NCBI GenBank assembly: GCA_012959465.1
Contig: DUDC01000285.1
Location: forward strand, 1-62,760
Length of the DNA stretch: 62,760 nucleotides
Direction: 5' to 3'
From: Planctomycetaceae bacterium
Lineage (GTDB): Bacteria; Planctomycetota; Planctomycetia; Pirellulales; Pirellulaceae
The notes beneath the pieces are model-generated. The model did not search any database, was not told the origin of the DNA, and saw nothing but the letters and a program-made list of their open reading frames with translations. The position numbers were made by a program, and so were the translations under genes. Below are positions 9,250-16,657 of the stretch, one piece after another; the first letter of the stretch is position 1; the number at the start of each line of letters is the position of its first letter.

Positions 9250-10869
9250 GTGGCAAAGCAACTTTTGTTCGACGACCGAGCACGCAACAAGATGCTCCAG
9301 GGCGTAGAAAAGCTAGCCAACGCCGTCGCCATAACGATGGGACCGACTGGACGAAATGTCATCATTGACAAGTCGTTTGGAGGCCCAACGGTTACCAAAG
9401 ATGGCGTGACCGTGGCTAAAGAGATCGAATTGGAAGATCGCTTCGAAAACATGGGTGCCAAGCTGGTGGTCGAGGTTGCTCAAAAGACCTCGGACCTAGC
9501 TGGCGACGGCACGACGACCGCAACGGTCCTGGCTCGGGCGATTTTCAAGGAAGGGCTGCGTAACATCGTTGCCGGCGCCAATCCGACGTCGGTTCGACGT
9601 GGCATTGAACGAGCCGTGGAAGCTGCCAGTGCAAAGCTCAAGGAGATGTCAGAACCGATCAGTGGCGAGCGAGACGTGGCCAACGTCGGCGCGATCAGTG
9701 CGAACAACGACATGGAGATCGGTGAGTTGTTAGCCGGCGCCTTGATCAAGGTCGGTCGAGACGGCGTGATCACCGTGGAAGAAGGAAAGTCCACTGAGAC
9801 GAAAGTGGAGTATGTTGACGGGATGCAATTCGACAAGGGATTCATTTCGCCGTACTTCATTAACCGCCCATCGGACATGGACTGCGATCTGCAAGACGCG
9901 CTCATCCTGATCCACGAGAAGAAAATTGGCAACATCCAAGAGATCGTGCCGATCCTGGAGCAGGTGAGTCAGACGGGTCGGCCGTTGTTGATCATTGCCG
10001 AGGACATCGAGGCCGAGGCTCTTTCCCTGTTGGTCGTCAACAAATTACGGGGTACTTTGAACGTTTGCGCGGTCAAGGCACCTGGATTTGGCGATCGCCG
10101 CAAATCAATGTTGGGTGACATTGCCGTCTTAACAGGCGGGACGTTGATCAGCGAGGATCTCGGGATTCAGCTCGAGAGCTTGCAACTGCAGCACCTTGGC
10201 CAGGCGAGTTCGATCACGGTTGATAAGAATGCCACAACCATCGTTGAGGGTGGGGGTGAACGAGAAGCGATCGACAAACGCATCGCTCAGATCAACCGAC
10301 AGATTGATCAGACGGAAAGCGAGTACGACAAGGAGAAGTTCCAAGAGCGACTTGCGAAGCTGGCTGGTGGTGTGGCGATCATTTCGGTGGGTGCCGAAAC
10401 GGAGGCCGAGATGAAGCAAAAGAAGGCCCGAGTGGAAGACGCATTGCACGCCACACGCGCTGCGATTGAAGAGGGAGTTTTACCCGGTGGCGGCGTGGCG
10501 CTGTTGCGATGTCGTGAAGCGGTTGATGCGGCGCGATCCGGTGCCCGCGGCGACGAGAAGACTGGCGTCAAGATCGTCCTTAAGGCTCTTGATGCACCGA
10601 TGCGTCAAATCGCCGAGAATGGTGGGATCGATGGTTCGGTGGTTGTCGATGAAGTGACCGATCGAGCCAAGAACGTTGGTCTCAATGCCAACAATGGCAA
10701 GTACGAGGACCTCGTCAAAGCCGGCGTGATCGATCCGACGAAAGTCGTGCGAACGGCATTGTGTAATGCCGGGAGCATTGCTGGCCTGTTGTTGACAACG
10801 GAAGCACTGGTCACCAACTTTGACAAAGACGACAAAGAAAAGACTCTGGTCGAAGGTAGCGTTCAATAA
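9250..10869 (+). CDS. groEL2: 60-kDa chaperonin GroEL, copy 2, without GGM tail
   Basis: This second GroEL (539 residues) starts with GTG at 9250 behind GAAGGG at 9235-9240. It has the ATPase motif [37 protein letters not shown] and [14 protein letters not shown], so it should be functional. Its C-terminus ends [16 protein letters not shown], with no GGM repeats. The hydrophobic tails that line the bottom of the folding chamber are therefore absent. It differs from groEL1 at many positions throughout, so this is an old duplication, not a recent tandem copy. A strong terminator follows, closing the chaperonin operon. Confidence 0.97.
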   Translation: MAKQLLFDDRARNKMLQGVEKLANAVAITMGPTGRNVIIDKSFGGPTVTKDGVTVAKEIELEDRFENMGAKLVVEVAQKTSDLAGDGTTTATVLARAIFKEGLRNIVAGANPTSVRRGIERAVEAASAKLKEMSEPISGERDVANVGAISANNDMEIGELLAGALIKVGRDGVITVEEGKSTETKVEYVDGMQFDKGFISPYFINRPSDMDCDLQDALILIHEKKIGNIQEIVPILEQVSQTGRPLLIIAEDIEAEALSLLVVNKLRGTLNVCAVKAPGFGDRRKSMLGDIAVLTGGTLISEDLGIQLESLQLQHLGQASSITVDKNATTIVEGGGEREAIDKRIAQINRQIDQTESEYDKEKFQERLAKLAGGVAIISVGAETEAEMKQKKARVEDALHATRAAIEEGVLPGGGVALLRCREAVDAARSGARGDEKTGVKIVLKALDAPMRQIAENGGIDGSVVVDEVTDRAKNVGLNANNGKYEDLVKAGVIDPTKVVRTALCNAGSIAGLLLTTEALVTNFDKDDKEKTLVEGSVQ

Positions 10870-10916
10870 AACTGTGAGGTGGCGAAAGTCGCCGGAGCAA
10901 GCTGAAAGCGAAACCG

Positions 10917-10948
10917 GGCCACTTCATCACTGAAGTGGCCTGTTTTTT
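10917..10948 (+). terminator. Rho-independent terminator after groEL2
   Basis: GGCCACTTCA (10917-10926), loop TCAC, and TGAAGTGGCC (10931-10940) form a perfect 10-bp stem. It is followed by TGTTTTTT. This separates the chaperonin operon from dnaJ. Confidence 0.9.
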
Positions 10949-10982
10949 CGCCGAGTTGCTCAACTCATAACCGGCAGGTGTG

Positions 10983-12140
10983 ATGGCAAAGCGAGACTAT
11001 TACGACATCCTCGGCGTCGGACGCGACGCGACCGAGAAGGAGATTACAAGTGCGTATCGCAAGCTAGCGATCAAGTACCACCCGGATAGTCATCCGGACG
11101 ATCAAGACGCGACGGCGAAATTCAAGCAGGCAGCGGAAGCCTACGATATCTTAAACGACCCTGAGAAAAGGGCCCGCTATGACCAGTACGGCGAAGCGGG
11201 CCTGGGCGGGGGCGGTGGATTCCACAGCGTCGACGATATTTTCGACGCGTTTGGCGATATTTTCTCCGGTGGAATATTCGGTGATCTATTCGGTGGCGGC
11301 CGCGGTCGCCGCAGTCGAGCGGGTGCCGATGTCCGTGCCGACGTCGAGCTTACCTTGGACGAAGCGGCAAAAGGTGTGACGAAAAAAGTATCGTTTCGCC
11401 GTCGCGAGCTCTGCAAAACGTGCGATGGGAGCGGTGCCAAACCGGGCGCTGACAAAGAGTTTTGCCCCATTTGTGCGGGCCGAGGACAGGTGGTGCAAGC
11501 CGCCGGAATTCTGCGAGTTCAGACGACCTGTCCGGAATGCCGGGGCGCTGGGTACAAGATCTCGGAGTATTGTGGGGACTGTCGTGGCGAGGGCGTGATT
11601 GCTCGCAAGATCACGCTGCCGATCCCGATACCGGCTGGGGTCGACGACGGCACACGGGTGCGTGTGAAAGGCGAGGGCGAACCGAGCCCCGATGGTGGTC
11701 CACCTGGCGCCTGTTACTGCTTCGTTCACTTGGCGGCTCATCCGCTTTTTCAACGGGAAGGGCCCAATCTGATCTTGCAGCTACCGGTGAGCTATTGCCA
11801 AGCCGCCCTTGGTGCGACCTTAGAGGTTCCCACCCTCGACGGGGCGGACGAACTGGTCATCCCAAGAGGAACGCAGTCCGGCGATGTGTTTCGTCTTCGT
11901 GGACGTGGGATAACCGATGTGCATTCCGGTGTTCGCGGCGACCTGTTGGTGAACACATTCATCGAAACACCGAAGAAAGTGAATGCTGAGCAGGACCGAC
12001 TGTTGAGGGAGTTGGCCGAATTGGAACAGGTCGACGTCACGCCTCGGCGGAAGTCGTTCTTGGAAAAACTACGAGGATATGTAAAGAGCCTTCATGATGA
12101 GGCATCGGATGGCTCTAGCAACGAGAGGGAACATGCATGA
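10983..12140 (+). CDS. dnaJ: Chaperone DnaJ (type I, zinc-finger)
   Basis: This Hsp40 co-chaperone delivers substrates to DnaK and stimulates its ATPase. The J domain (about 1-70) holds DYYDILGVGRDA and the HPD motif in IKYHPDSHPDD. A Gly/Phe-rich linker follows (about 75-110), then four CxxCxGxG zinc modules (CKTCDGSG, CPICAGRG, CPECRGAG, CGDCRGEG). The C-terminal substrate-binding domains end near residue 345. I use the ATG at 10983; a GTG codon directly before it is an alternative. It overlaps grpE by ATGA (12137-12140), implying translational coupling. DnaK is not in the window. Confidence 0.96.
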   Translation: MAKRDYYDILGVGRDATEKEITSAYRKLAIKYHPDSHPDDQDATAKFKQAAEAYDILNDPEKRARYDQYGEAGLGGGGGFHSVDDIFDAFGDIFSGGIFGDLFGGGRGRRSRAGADVRADVELTLDEAAKGVTKKVSFRRRELCKTCDGSGAKPGADKEFCPICAGRGQVVQAAGILRVQTTCPECRGAGYKISEYCGDCRGEGVIARKITLPIPIPAGVDDGTRVRVKGEGEPSPDGGPPGACYCFVHLAAHPLFQREGPNLILQLPVSYCQAALGATLEVPTLDGADELVIPRGTQSGDVFRLRGRGITDVHSGVRGDLLVNTFIETPKKVNAEQDRLLRELAELEQVDVTPRRKSFLEKLRGYVKSLHDEASDGSSNEREHA

Positions 12141-12793
12141 ACAATGACGAGAAACCGGTCGACGACGCGACACCGGCCGCTTCGTCCAGCCGGGAGGAAG
12201 AACAAGCGTCCCACGAAGCTCGATCGGCGATCGACGAGGCGTTGCAAGATGCCGTTGACGAGGTGATGAATGAAGAAATGTTCTCAGCCGCGGACGCAGC
12301 AGAATTGGCTCCTGAAGTTGACGAACTTGGGCAGTTGCTTTTGAAAGTTGAGGAGGCTGAGCAGCGGGCGCTGCGGAATCAGGCAGAACTGGAGAACTTT
12401 CGCAAACGCGTTTATCGTGAAATGGCCGTCGAGCGTCAGTATTCCGAAGAGTCGTTGTTGCGAGAGCTCTTGCAAGTGGTTGATAACTTGGACCGAGCGT
12501 ACCAGGCGGCCAGCGACGATAGCTCCGAAAACACCGGCATCCTGCAGGGCATGCAAATGGTTCGGCAACAGTTTTTGGCTGTTCTCGAATCACATCATTG
12601 CAAACGAATCGAGGCGCAAGGGGCACCATTTGACCCGAATTTCCATGAGGCCATCAGTCAATCTCCGCACGATGAGATTCCGACTGGGCACGTCATTCAA
12701 GTGGTGGTCGAGGGCTACGTCCTCCACGACCGTGTCTTGCGGCCCACTCAGGTCCTAGTCTCCTCCGGTTCGGGTGAACAAGCTAATACCTAG
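12137..12793 (+). CDS. grpE: Nucleotide exchange factor GrpE
   Basis: GrpE releases ADP from DnaK. The 218 residues have an acidic, disordered N-terminus (about 1-65), a long helix (LLLKVEEAEQRALRNQAELE) that forms the dimer stalk, and the C-terminal beta domain. The last contains the signature region DPNFHEAISQSPHDEIPTG and GYVLHDRVLRPTQVLV. Its start overlaps the dnaJ stop codon. The gene is followed within 13 bases by the FmdB zinc ribbon, so the three form one transcript. Confidence 0.95.
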   Translation: MNNDEKPVDDATPAASSSREEEQASHEARSAIDEALQDAVDEVMNEEMFSAADAAELAPEVDELGQLLLKVEEAEQRALRNQAELENFRKRVYREMAVERQYSEESLLRELLQVVDNLDRAYQAASDDSSENTGILQGMQMVRQQFLAVLESHHCKRIEAQGAPFDPNFHEAISQSPHDEIPTGHVIQVVVEGYVLHDRVLRPTQVLVSSGSGEQANT

Positions 12794-12806
12794 GAGTGTT
12801 TTTAAG

Positions 12807-13127
12807 ATGCCCACCTACGACTATGAATGCGACGCATGTGGACACACGTTTGAGTTGTTTCAGTCCATCAATGATAGTGTAAAGCGCAAATGTCCCGAGT
12901 GTAAAAGAATGAAGTTGCGGCGGCTGTTTGGAACGGGAGCCGCCATCGTATTCAAAGGATCGGGATTCTACCAAACAGACTATCGCAGCGACTCCTACAA
13001 GAAAGCCGAGGCTGCCGAACGTAAATCGAACGAAGCTTCAAGTTCGGACTCGAGTAAGTCCGGAAAGTCCGACGCCAAGCCCAGCGCTGGCAAGAGTGGA
13101 GATGCGAAAAAGAAATCCGATTCCTAA
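12807..13127 (+). CDS. FmdB-family putative regulatory zinc ribbon protein
   Basis: This 106-residue protein has an N-terminal FmdB zinc ribbon of about 45 residues. Its four cysteines appear as CDAC and CPEC in MPTYDYECDACGHTF and KRKCPECKRMKLRRLFG. The last ~45 residues are low-complexity Ser/Lys/Ala/Glu sequence and probably disordered. I start at 12807 because MPTYDYEC is the usual family start; an earlier in-frame codon lies inside grpE. The family has no firm biochemical role. Linkage to dnaJ-grpE suggests a part in protein or stress homeostasis, but that is inference. Confidence 0.9.
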   Translation: MPTYDYECDACGHTFELFQSINDSVKRKCPECKRMKLRRLFGTGAAIVFKGSGFYQTDYRSDSYKKAEAAERKSNEASSSDSSKSGKSDAKPSAGKSGDAKKKSDS

Positions 13128-13203
13128 CCGGCCTTGGCTTTACCGAATGGGTCTCTGCTAACGCACCCACGGTGAATTTGTATAGAATGCCTTCGCGGAG
13201 ACT

Positions 13204-13389
13204 ATGGTGAATTCTCTTCGGTGTCCTACTTGTAACGAGTGGTTCGAGCAAGAGAGCGCTCGAACCATTCCATTTTGCTCCGAGCGTTGTCGTGTGATCG
13301 ATCTCGGCCGATGGCTTAACGAAGAGTACAGTTTGCCACACATCGATTTCGACGAGGACGAAACGGATAGGAATCGCGATTCAGATTGA
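13204..13389 (+). CDS. yacG: YacG-family zinc-binding protein (DNA gyrase inhibitor family)
   Basis: This 61-residue protein has the YacG zinc-ribbon pattern: CPTC, then FCSERCR, followed directly by the diagnostic VIDLGRWLNEEYSLP. In E. coli, YacG binds GyrB and inhibits DNA gyrase. Here only the fold and motif are visible. The C-terminus is acidic. Its stop codon overlaps a possible TTG start of the next gene, and a better ATG lies 18 bases on. It probably shares a transcript with the membrane protein that follows. Confidence 0.92.
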   Translation: MVNSLRCPTCNEWFEQESARTIPFCSERCRVIDLGRWLNEEYSLPHIDFDEDETDRNRDSD

Positions 13390-13406
13390 ACTCGGACGGA
13401 AGGCAA

Positions 13407-14669
13407 ATGACAAGTAACGAACTCGGGGATCGAGACGAAACGAACGGCGACAGCGATAGAGAGGATCTACCCAACCCGAACCCTCGTGACACGACTCTAA
13501 AGGGCGTTGCCTGGAACGAAGTGCTGCCATGGACCCTATTGTTTCGCGTTGTCCCGTCGTCACTTAGCACGTCCGTGTTGTTGCTTGCACTCATCGGCGC
13601 CTGGCTCACGCCTGTCGGTTGGCGTACGGCAGCGCATTTGTTTCTAGACGATGTGGATAGTAACTCGCCGAGTGTTCTGGGCGCCACGCGCGGGCAGTTG
13701 CAGGCTTGGCCGTCAGGGCGTCCACCAGTTTATCAAGACGAGAAGCTCTCTGTATTCGCTGGGCCGCGGCGCGCGTTGGACTCGCTAGCGCATGCCGCCA
13801 TGATTCCATTGACCCTTGTTACTTCGTCGTCAAACAGTATCGAGGTTTGCGCCTACACCGTGTTTGGCCTGCTGTGGAGCATGATGGTCTGGTCGATTTT
13901 GGGAAGTGCGATTGCTCGAATAACGTTGCTGCGAGTCGGACGCAATAGCCGTTGTGGTCCGTTGGAGGCGATCTCGTATTGCGGACGCCGTTGCCTGTCG
14001 CTGTGGGGCGCGCCTCTGTTGCCGCTAACTGGCGTGGCTCTGATCGCAGCCGGGACGGCGATTGTGGGTGTCCTGATGCGAATCGATGTTCTAGCGGACG
14101 TCGCGGCGGTCGGTTGGATCGGATTGCTCGTCATGGGAATGCTGAATTCCTTGCTGCTCGTTGGCGTGGGAGTTGGCTGGCCGTTGATGTGGTGCTGTGT
14201 TGCGGCAGAGCGGGACGGGGATGCGTTTGACGCCCTGAGCAGTGCGTTTGCCTACGTTTACCAGCACTTTCTGCGTTTGGTCGCGTACATCGTTCTAGTC
14301 GCCGCTATCGCCTGGATTGGATCTCGGATCTTAGACTTTTTTGTTTCACTGTCGCTTAAGACCACACATCTGTTCGTCGGTTGGGGTACCGGATTGGAAC
14401 GTGCTCCTTCATCGAAGGCAATCGTCTTCTGGGAACAAATCTGGCGATCTCTCTCGGCGGCATATCCTTACGCCGCTTTTTGGACTAGTGCCTCGATCAT
14501 CTATCTGTTGCGACGTCGAGAAATCGACCAGACCGATTTTGACCAGGTCCATTCGAGCGAGGATGACGACCGATTAACACTGCCGGCTGTTGCCACCGAT
14601 TCGCAGGGCGTGCCAAAAGTAGAAACCAGTGACGACGGGCCGGACAACGCGAAAACGGAGAGCGAGTGA
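13407..14669 (+). CDS. Multi-pass membrane protein of unknown function
   Basis: I do not recognise this 420-residue protein. After a polar N-terminus of about 40 residues come roughly six hydrophobic segments. They lie near LSTSVLLLALIGAWL, VFGLLWSMMVWSILGSAI, LLPLTGVALIAAGTAIVGVL, GLLVMGMLNSLLLVGVGV, LVAYIVLVAAIAWIG and the YPYAAFWTSASIIYLL region. The C-terminus is acidic and cytoplasmic-looking. Start at 13407 is chosen for the GGAAGG site just upstream. It stands between yacG and a degenerate receiver-domain gene, with 3 bases to the latter. The pattern resembles uncharacterised planctomycete integral membrane proteins; no activity can be assigned. Confidence 0.8.
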   Translation: MTSNELGDRDETNGDSDREDLPNPNPRDTTLKGVAWNEVLPWTLLFRVVPSSLSTSVLLLALIGAWLTPVGWRTAAHLFLDDVDSNSPSVLGATRGQLQAWPSGRPPVYQDEKLSVFAGPRRALDSLAHAAMIPLTLVTSSSNSIEVCAYTVFGLLWSMMVWSILGSAIARITLLRVGRNSRCGPLEAISYCGRRCLSLWGAPLLPLTGVALIAAGTAIVGVLMRIDVLADVAAVGWIGLLVMGMLNSLLLVGVGVGWPLMWCCVAAERDGDAFDALSSAFAYVYQHFLRLVAYIVLVAAIAWIGSRILDFFVSLSLKTTHLFVGWGTGLERAPSSKAIVFWEQIWRSLSAAYPYAAFWTSASIIYLLRRREIDQTDFDQVHSSEDDDRLTLPAVATDSQGVPKVETSDDGPDNAKTESE

Positions 14670-14672
14670 TCG

Positions 14673-15026
14673 ATGGAGAAAATGGCCGTATTGGTAAGTG
14701 CTGACCTTATGTTGGCCTCGCAAATTGAAGGCGACTGCCGCGCCGTTGGGTTGACGCTGGTGACGGCCAATTCGAGCAACTGCCTGGATCAAGCGAAGAA
14801 CGCGGGCTGGGTTTTCTGGGATCTACAGGCCTCGGTGGTGCCGTCGGCGGCGGTGGTGACAGAACTGCACGCTTCGGATGGTTGCCTCGTTGTCGCCCTT
14901 GGTCCACATGTCGACGAGGCGAAATTGCAATTGGCTCGGGACGCGGGTTGCGACCTCGTTTTGCCGCGAGGTCGCTTTGTCCGCGAGCTATCGCAAATAC
15001 TGAAAAATGACGGGAGCGTTTTCTAG
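14673..15026 (+). CDS. Small receiver-like (CheY-fold) protein, degenerate
   Basis: This 117-residue protein has a repeating strand/helix pattern like a response-regulator receiver domain. A VLVSADLMLASQIEG start is followed by a VFWDLQ strand at the phospho-acceptor position, then CLVVALGPHVDEAKLQLARDAGCDLVLPRGRFVRELSQIL. The last part resembles the A-G-A-x-D-x-L-x-K/P end of receivers. The usual acidic pair near the N-terminus and the conserved lysine are not evident, so phosphorylation is doubtful. It begins 3 bases after the membrane protein and is probably co-expressed. The fold call is inference from pattern; the role is unknown. Confidence 0.55.
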   Translation: MEKMAVLVSADLMLASQIEGDCRAVGLTLVTANSSNCLDQAKNAGWVFWDLQASVVPSAAVVTELHASDGCLVVALGPHVDEAKLQLARDAGCDLVLPRGRFVRELSQILKNDGSVF

Positions 15027-15029
15027 CCG

Positions 15030-15377
15030 TCAAACGGCCTCTTTGCCACGGGTGCCATCGCTCACTTGCACGACTTCGTCGACCGGCAAGACGAAGATCT
15101 TGCCATCGCCAAAACTGCCTTCTTTCCCTGTCACGGCAACTTGGAGCAGTGTATCGATAGTGAGATCTAAATAGTCGTCGTTGACGACAATTTCCAAAGT
15201 GACTTTGCGGATCAGATTCGCGCCGTATTCGATACCGCGGAATAGCTCGGTGCGGCCTTTCTGCCGGCCGTAACCTTGAGCGTCAACGACAGTCATCCGA
15301 CAGACGTTTAGCTTGGCCAGCGCGTCGCGTACCGTATCCAGCTTGGTGGGTTGCAGTATGGCGATTATCATCTTCAT
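15030..15377 (-). CDS. glnB: PII nitrogen regulatory protein with atypical ATP-binding C-loop
   Basis: PII proteins sense 2-oxoglutarate and ATP/ADP and control nitrogen uptake and glutamine synthetase. The first ~80 residues match the family: MIIAILQPTKLDTVRDAL, then the T-loop GYGRQKGRTELFRGIEYG. Tyr51 (the uridylylation site) is present, while the other T-loop tyrosine, residue 46, is Phe. Two features are unusual. The B-loop reads TGKEGSFGDGKIFV, three residues longer than in E. coli GlnB. The C-loop reads VVQVSDGT where the family has RIRTGE, so the two arginines that contact ATP phosphates are missing. No amtB or glnA is nearby. Its start region overlaps the longest frame of the divergent kinase-like gene. 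Confidence 0.93.
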   Translation of the reverse strand: MKMIIAILQPTKLDTVRDALAKLNVCRMTVVDAQGYGRQKGRTELFRGIEYGANLIRKVTLEIVVNDDYLDLTIDTLLQVAVTGKEGSFGDGKIFVLPVDEVVQVSDGTRGKEAV

Positions 15378-15437
15378 AGGATCAATCCGTCGAACAGTGC
15401 ATTAGGCCAATTGGCTTATTATGCTGTGGATCCCGCC

Positions 15438-16490
15438 ATGGGGGAAGCACCGGATGCGAGGCGGAATGACGAGTCTCTTCATCGGGACTTCAACACGGTT
15501 TGGGGCCATCATATGGTGACCGACTCAACTGGCCAGTGGACATCTTTGCTGAGCGAACACTGGGGACCAACAGCGCGCGCGTTGCGGCGAATCCAAACTG
15601 GATTGAGTGACTCGGTGGTGTGCGAGGTGGAGTTCGCGGAGAAGCGTTACTGCCTGAAAGGAACTCCTGACACCTATTCTTCAACACGGCTTCGATGGAT
15701 CCACGGTCTTCGTCGCCACGCCTGCGAATTGGGGCTCGATTGGATCCCCGACCCGGTGCGGACAAAAAGAGGCGACACGTGTGCGCAGGGGGCGGGCATG
15801 ATCTGGGAACTTAGTCCCTGGATGTCTGGTGCCCCTTTGACTGATGTGTCACAGGGCCAGTGTCGCAACGCGATGCGGGCCCTGGCCCAGCTGCACACGG
15901 CGTGGCGGATCCCGCAGCGCGGGCCTGCGGAGGTCGTTCGGGAGCGTCTCGAGTTCGCTCGACAGTGCGTTTCTTTGACAAGAGAGGTTGCCTGGGAGCG
16001 ACTAGCCGCTGAAAATTCTCATTATTCTTGGGCCCAAGATGTAAGGGAAGTCGTGGCTCAATCGTCATTACGAATGGAGATGGTGATTCAGCAACTGGTC
16101 GAATGGTGCGATCGCGAAGTTCCACTGCAGCCGGTGCTTCGAGACATTTGGGCCGACCATATGCTGTTCGAGGGCGACGACGTACGGGGAATATTGGATT
16201 TTCACGCGGTGCGCGTCGGCACGGTGACCAGCGATATCGGTCGTCTGTTGGCCAGTTGGCGATTGCCCGATGGCGTCCAATGGGCCAAAGCACTGGAATG
16301 GTACGGCGAGATTCGGCCGCTAGAATCCGATGAAGTCGCCTTCGTTTACATGCTGGACGATGCTGCTCGCGTGTTGACCCCATGGGTCTGGCTGCGGTGG
16401 ATCCTATTAGAGAAGCGGCAATTCGCTTCGATGGAAAAAATGAACAACCGCGTCGCGTGGAGCTTTCAACGATTTTTGCGTGACAAATAG
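15438..16490 (+). CDS. Aminoglycoside phosphotransferase-family kinase-like protein
   Basis: This ~350-residue protein has the protein-kinase-like fold of the APH/choline-kinase family. The C-terminal half contains PVLRDIWADHMLF, aligned with the catalytic H-G-D-x-x-x-x-N loop (here R-D-I-W-A-D-H). ILDFHAVRVGTVTSDIGRL follows, aligned with the metal-binding IDF/DxxxxxxDL segment. The N-terminal lobe is poorly conserved, with a YCLKGTPD strand that may hold the ATP-contacting lysine. The usual catalytic-loop His is Arg and the Asn is His, so activity is uncertain. The start is unclear: 15438 avoids overlapping glnB, and 15513 is another choice. Small-molecule kinase is a family-level guess, not evidence of drug resistance. 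Confidence 0.7.
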   Translation: MGEAPDARRNDESLHRDFNTVWGHHMVTDSTGQWTSLLSEHWGPTARALRRIQTGLSDSVVCEVEFAEKRYCLKGTPDTYSSTRLRWIHGLRRHACELGLDWIPDPVRTKRGDTCAQGAGMIWELSPWMSGAPLTDVSQGQCRNAMRALAQLHTAWRIPQRGPAEVVRERLEFARQCVSLTREVAWERLAAENSHYSWAQDVREVVAQSSLRMEMVIQQLVEWCDREVPLQPVLRDIWADHMLFEGDDVRGILDFHAVRVGTVTSDIGRLLASWRLPDGVQWAKALEWYGEIRPLESDEVAFVYMLDDAARVLTPWVWLRWILLEKRQFASMEKMNNRVAWSFQRFLRDK

Positions 16491-16657
16491 GTAGGGTTTC
16501 ACAGTCCTGGGCCGGTAGGTGACCGATATAATAAACAGCCAGCTGCATTCCGCAGGAAAATGTGCCTTGGACTTCAACATTGAGCGATGACGGACGGGGC
16601 ATTAAGATGGTGCGGTTTCAAAGCCAGAAACAACTATCGCGGAAGAGGAGTGCAACG

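Noticed and set aside
15030..15377. Loss of the uridylylated tyrosine in PII
   Set aside because: Counting shows the Phe is residue 46; Tyr51, the modified residue, is present.
15438..16490. Aminoglycoside resistance gene
   Set aside because: Only the kinase fold matches; the catalytic loop is diverged and there is no drug-specific similarity.
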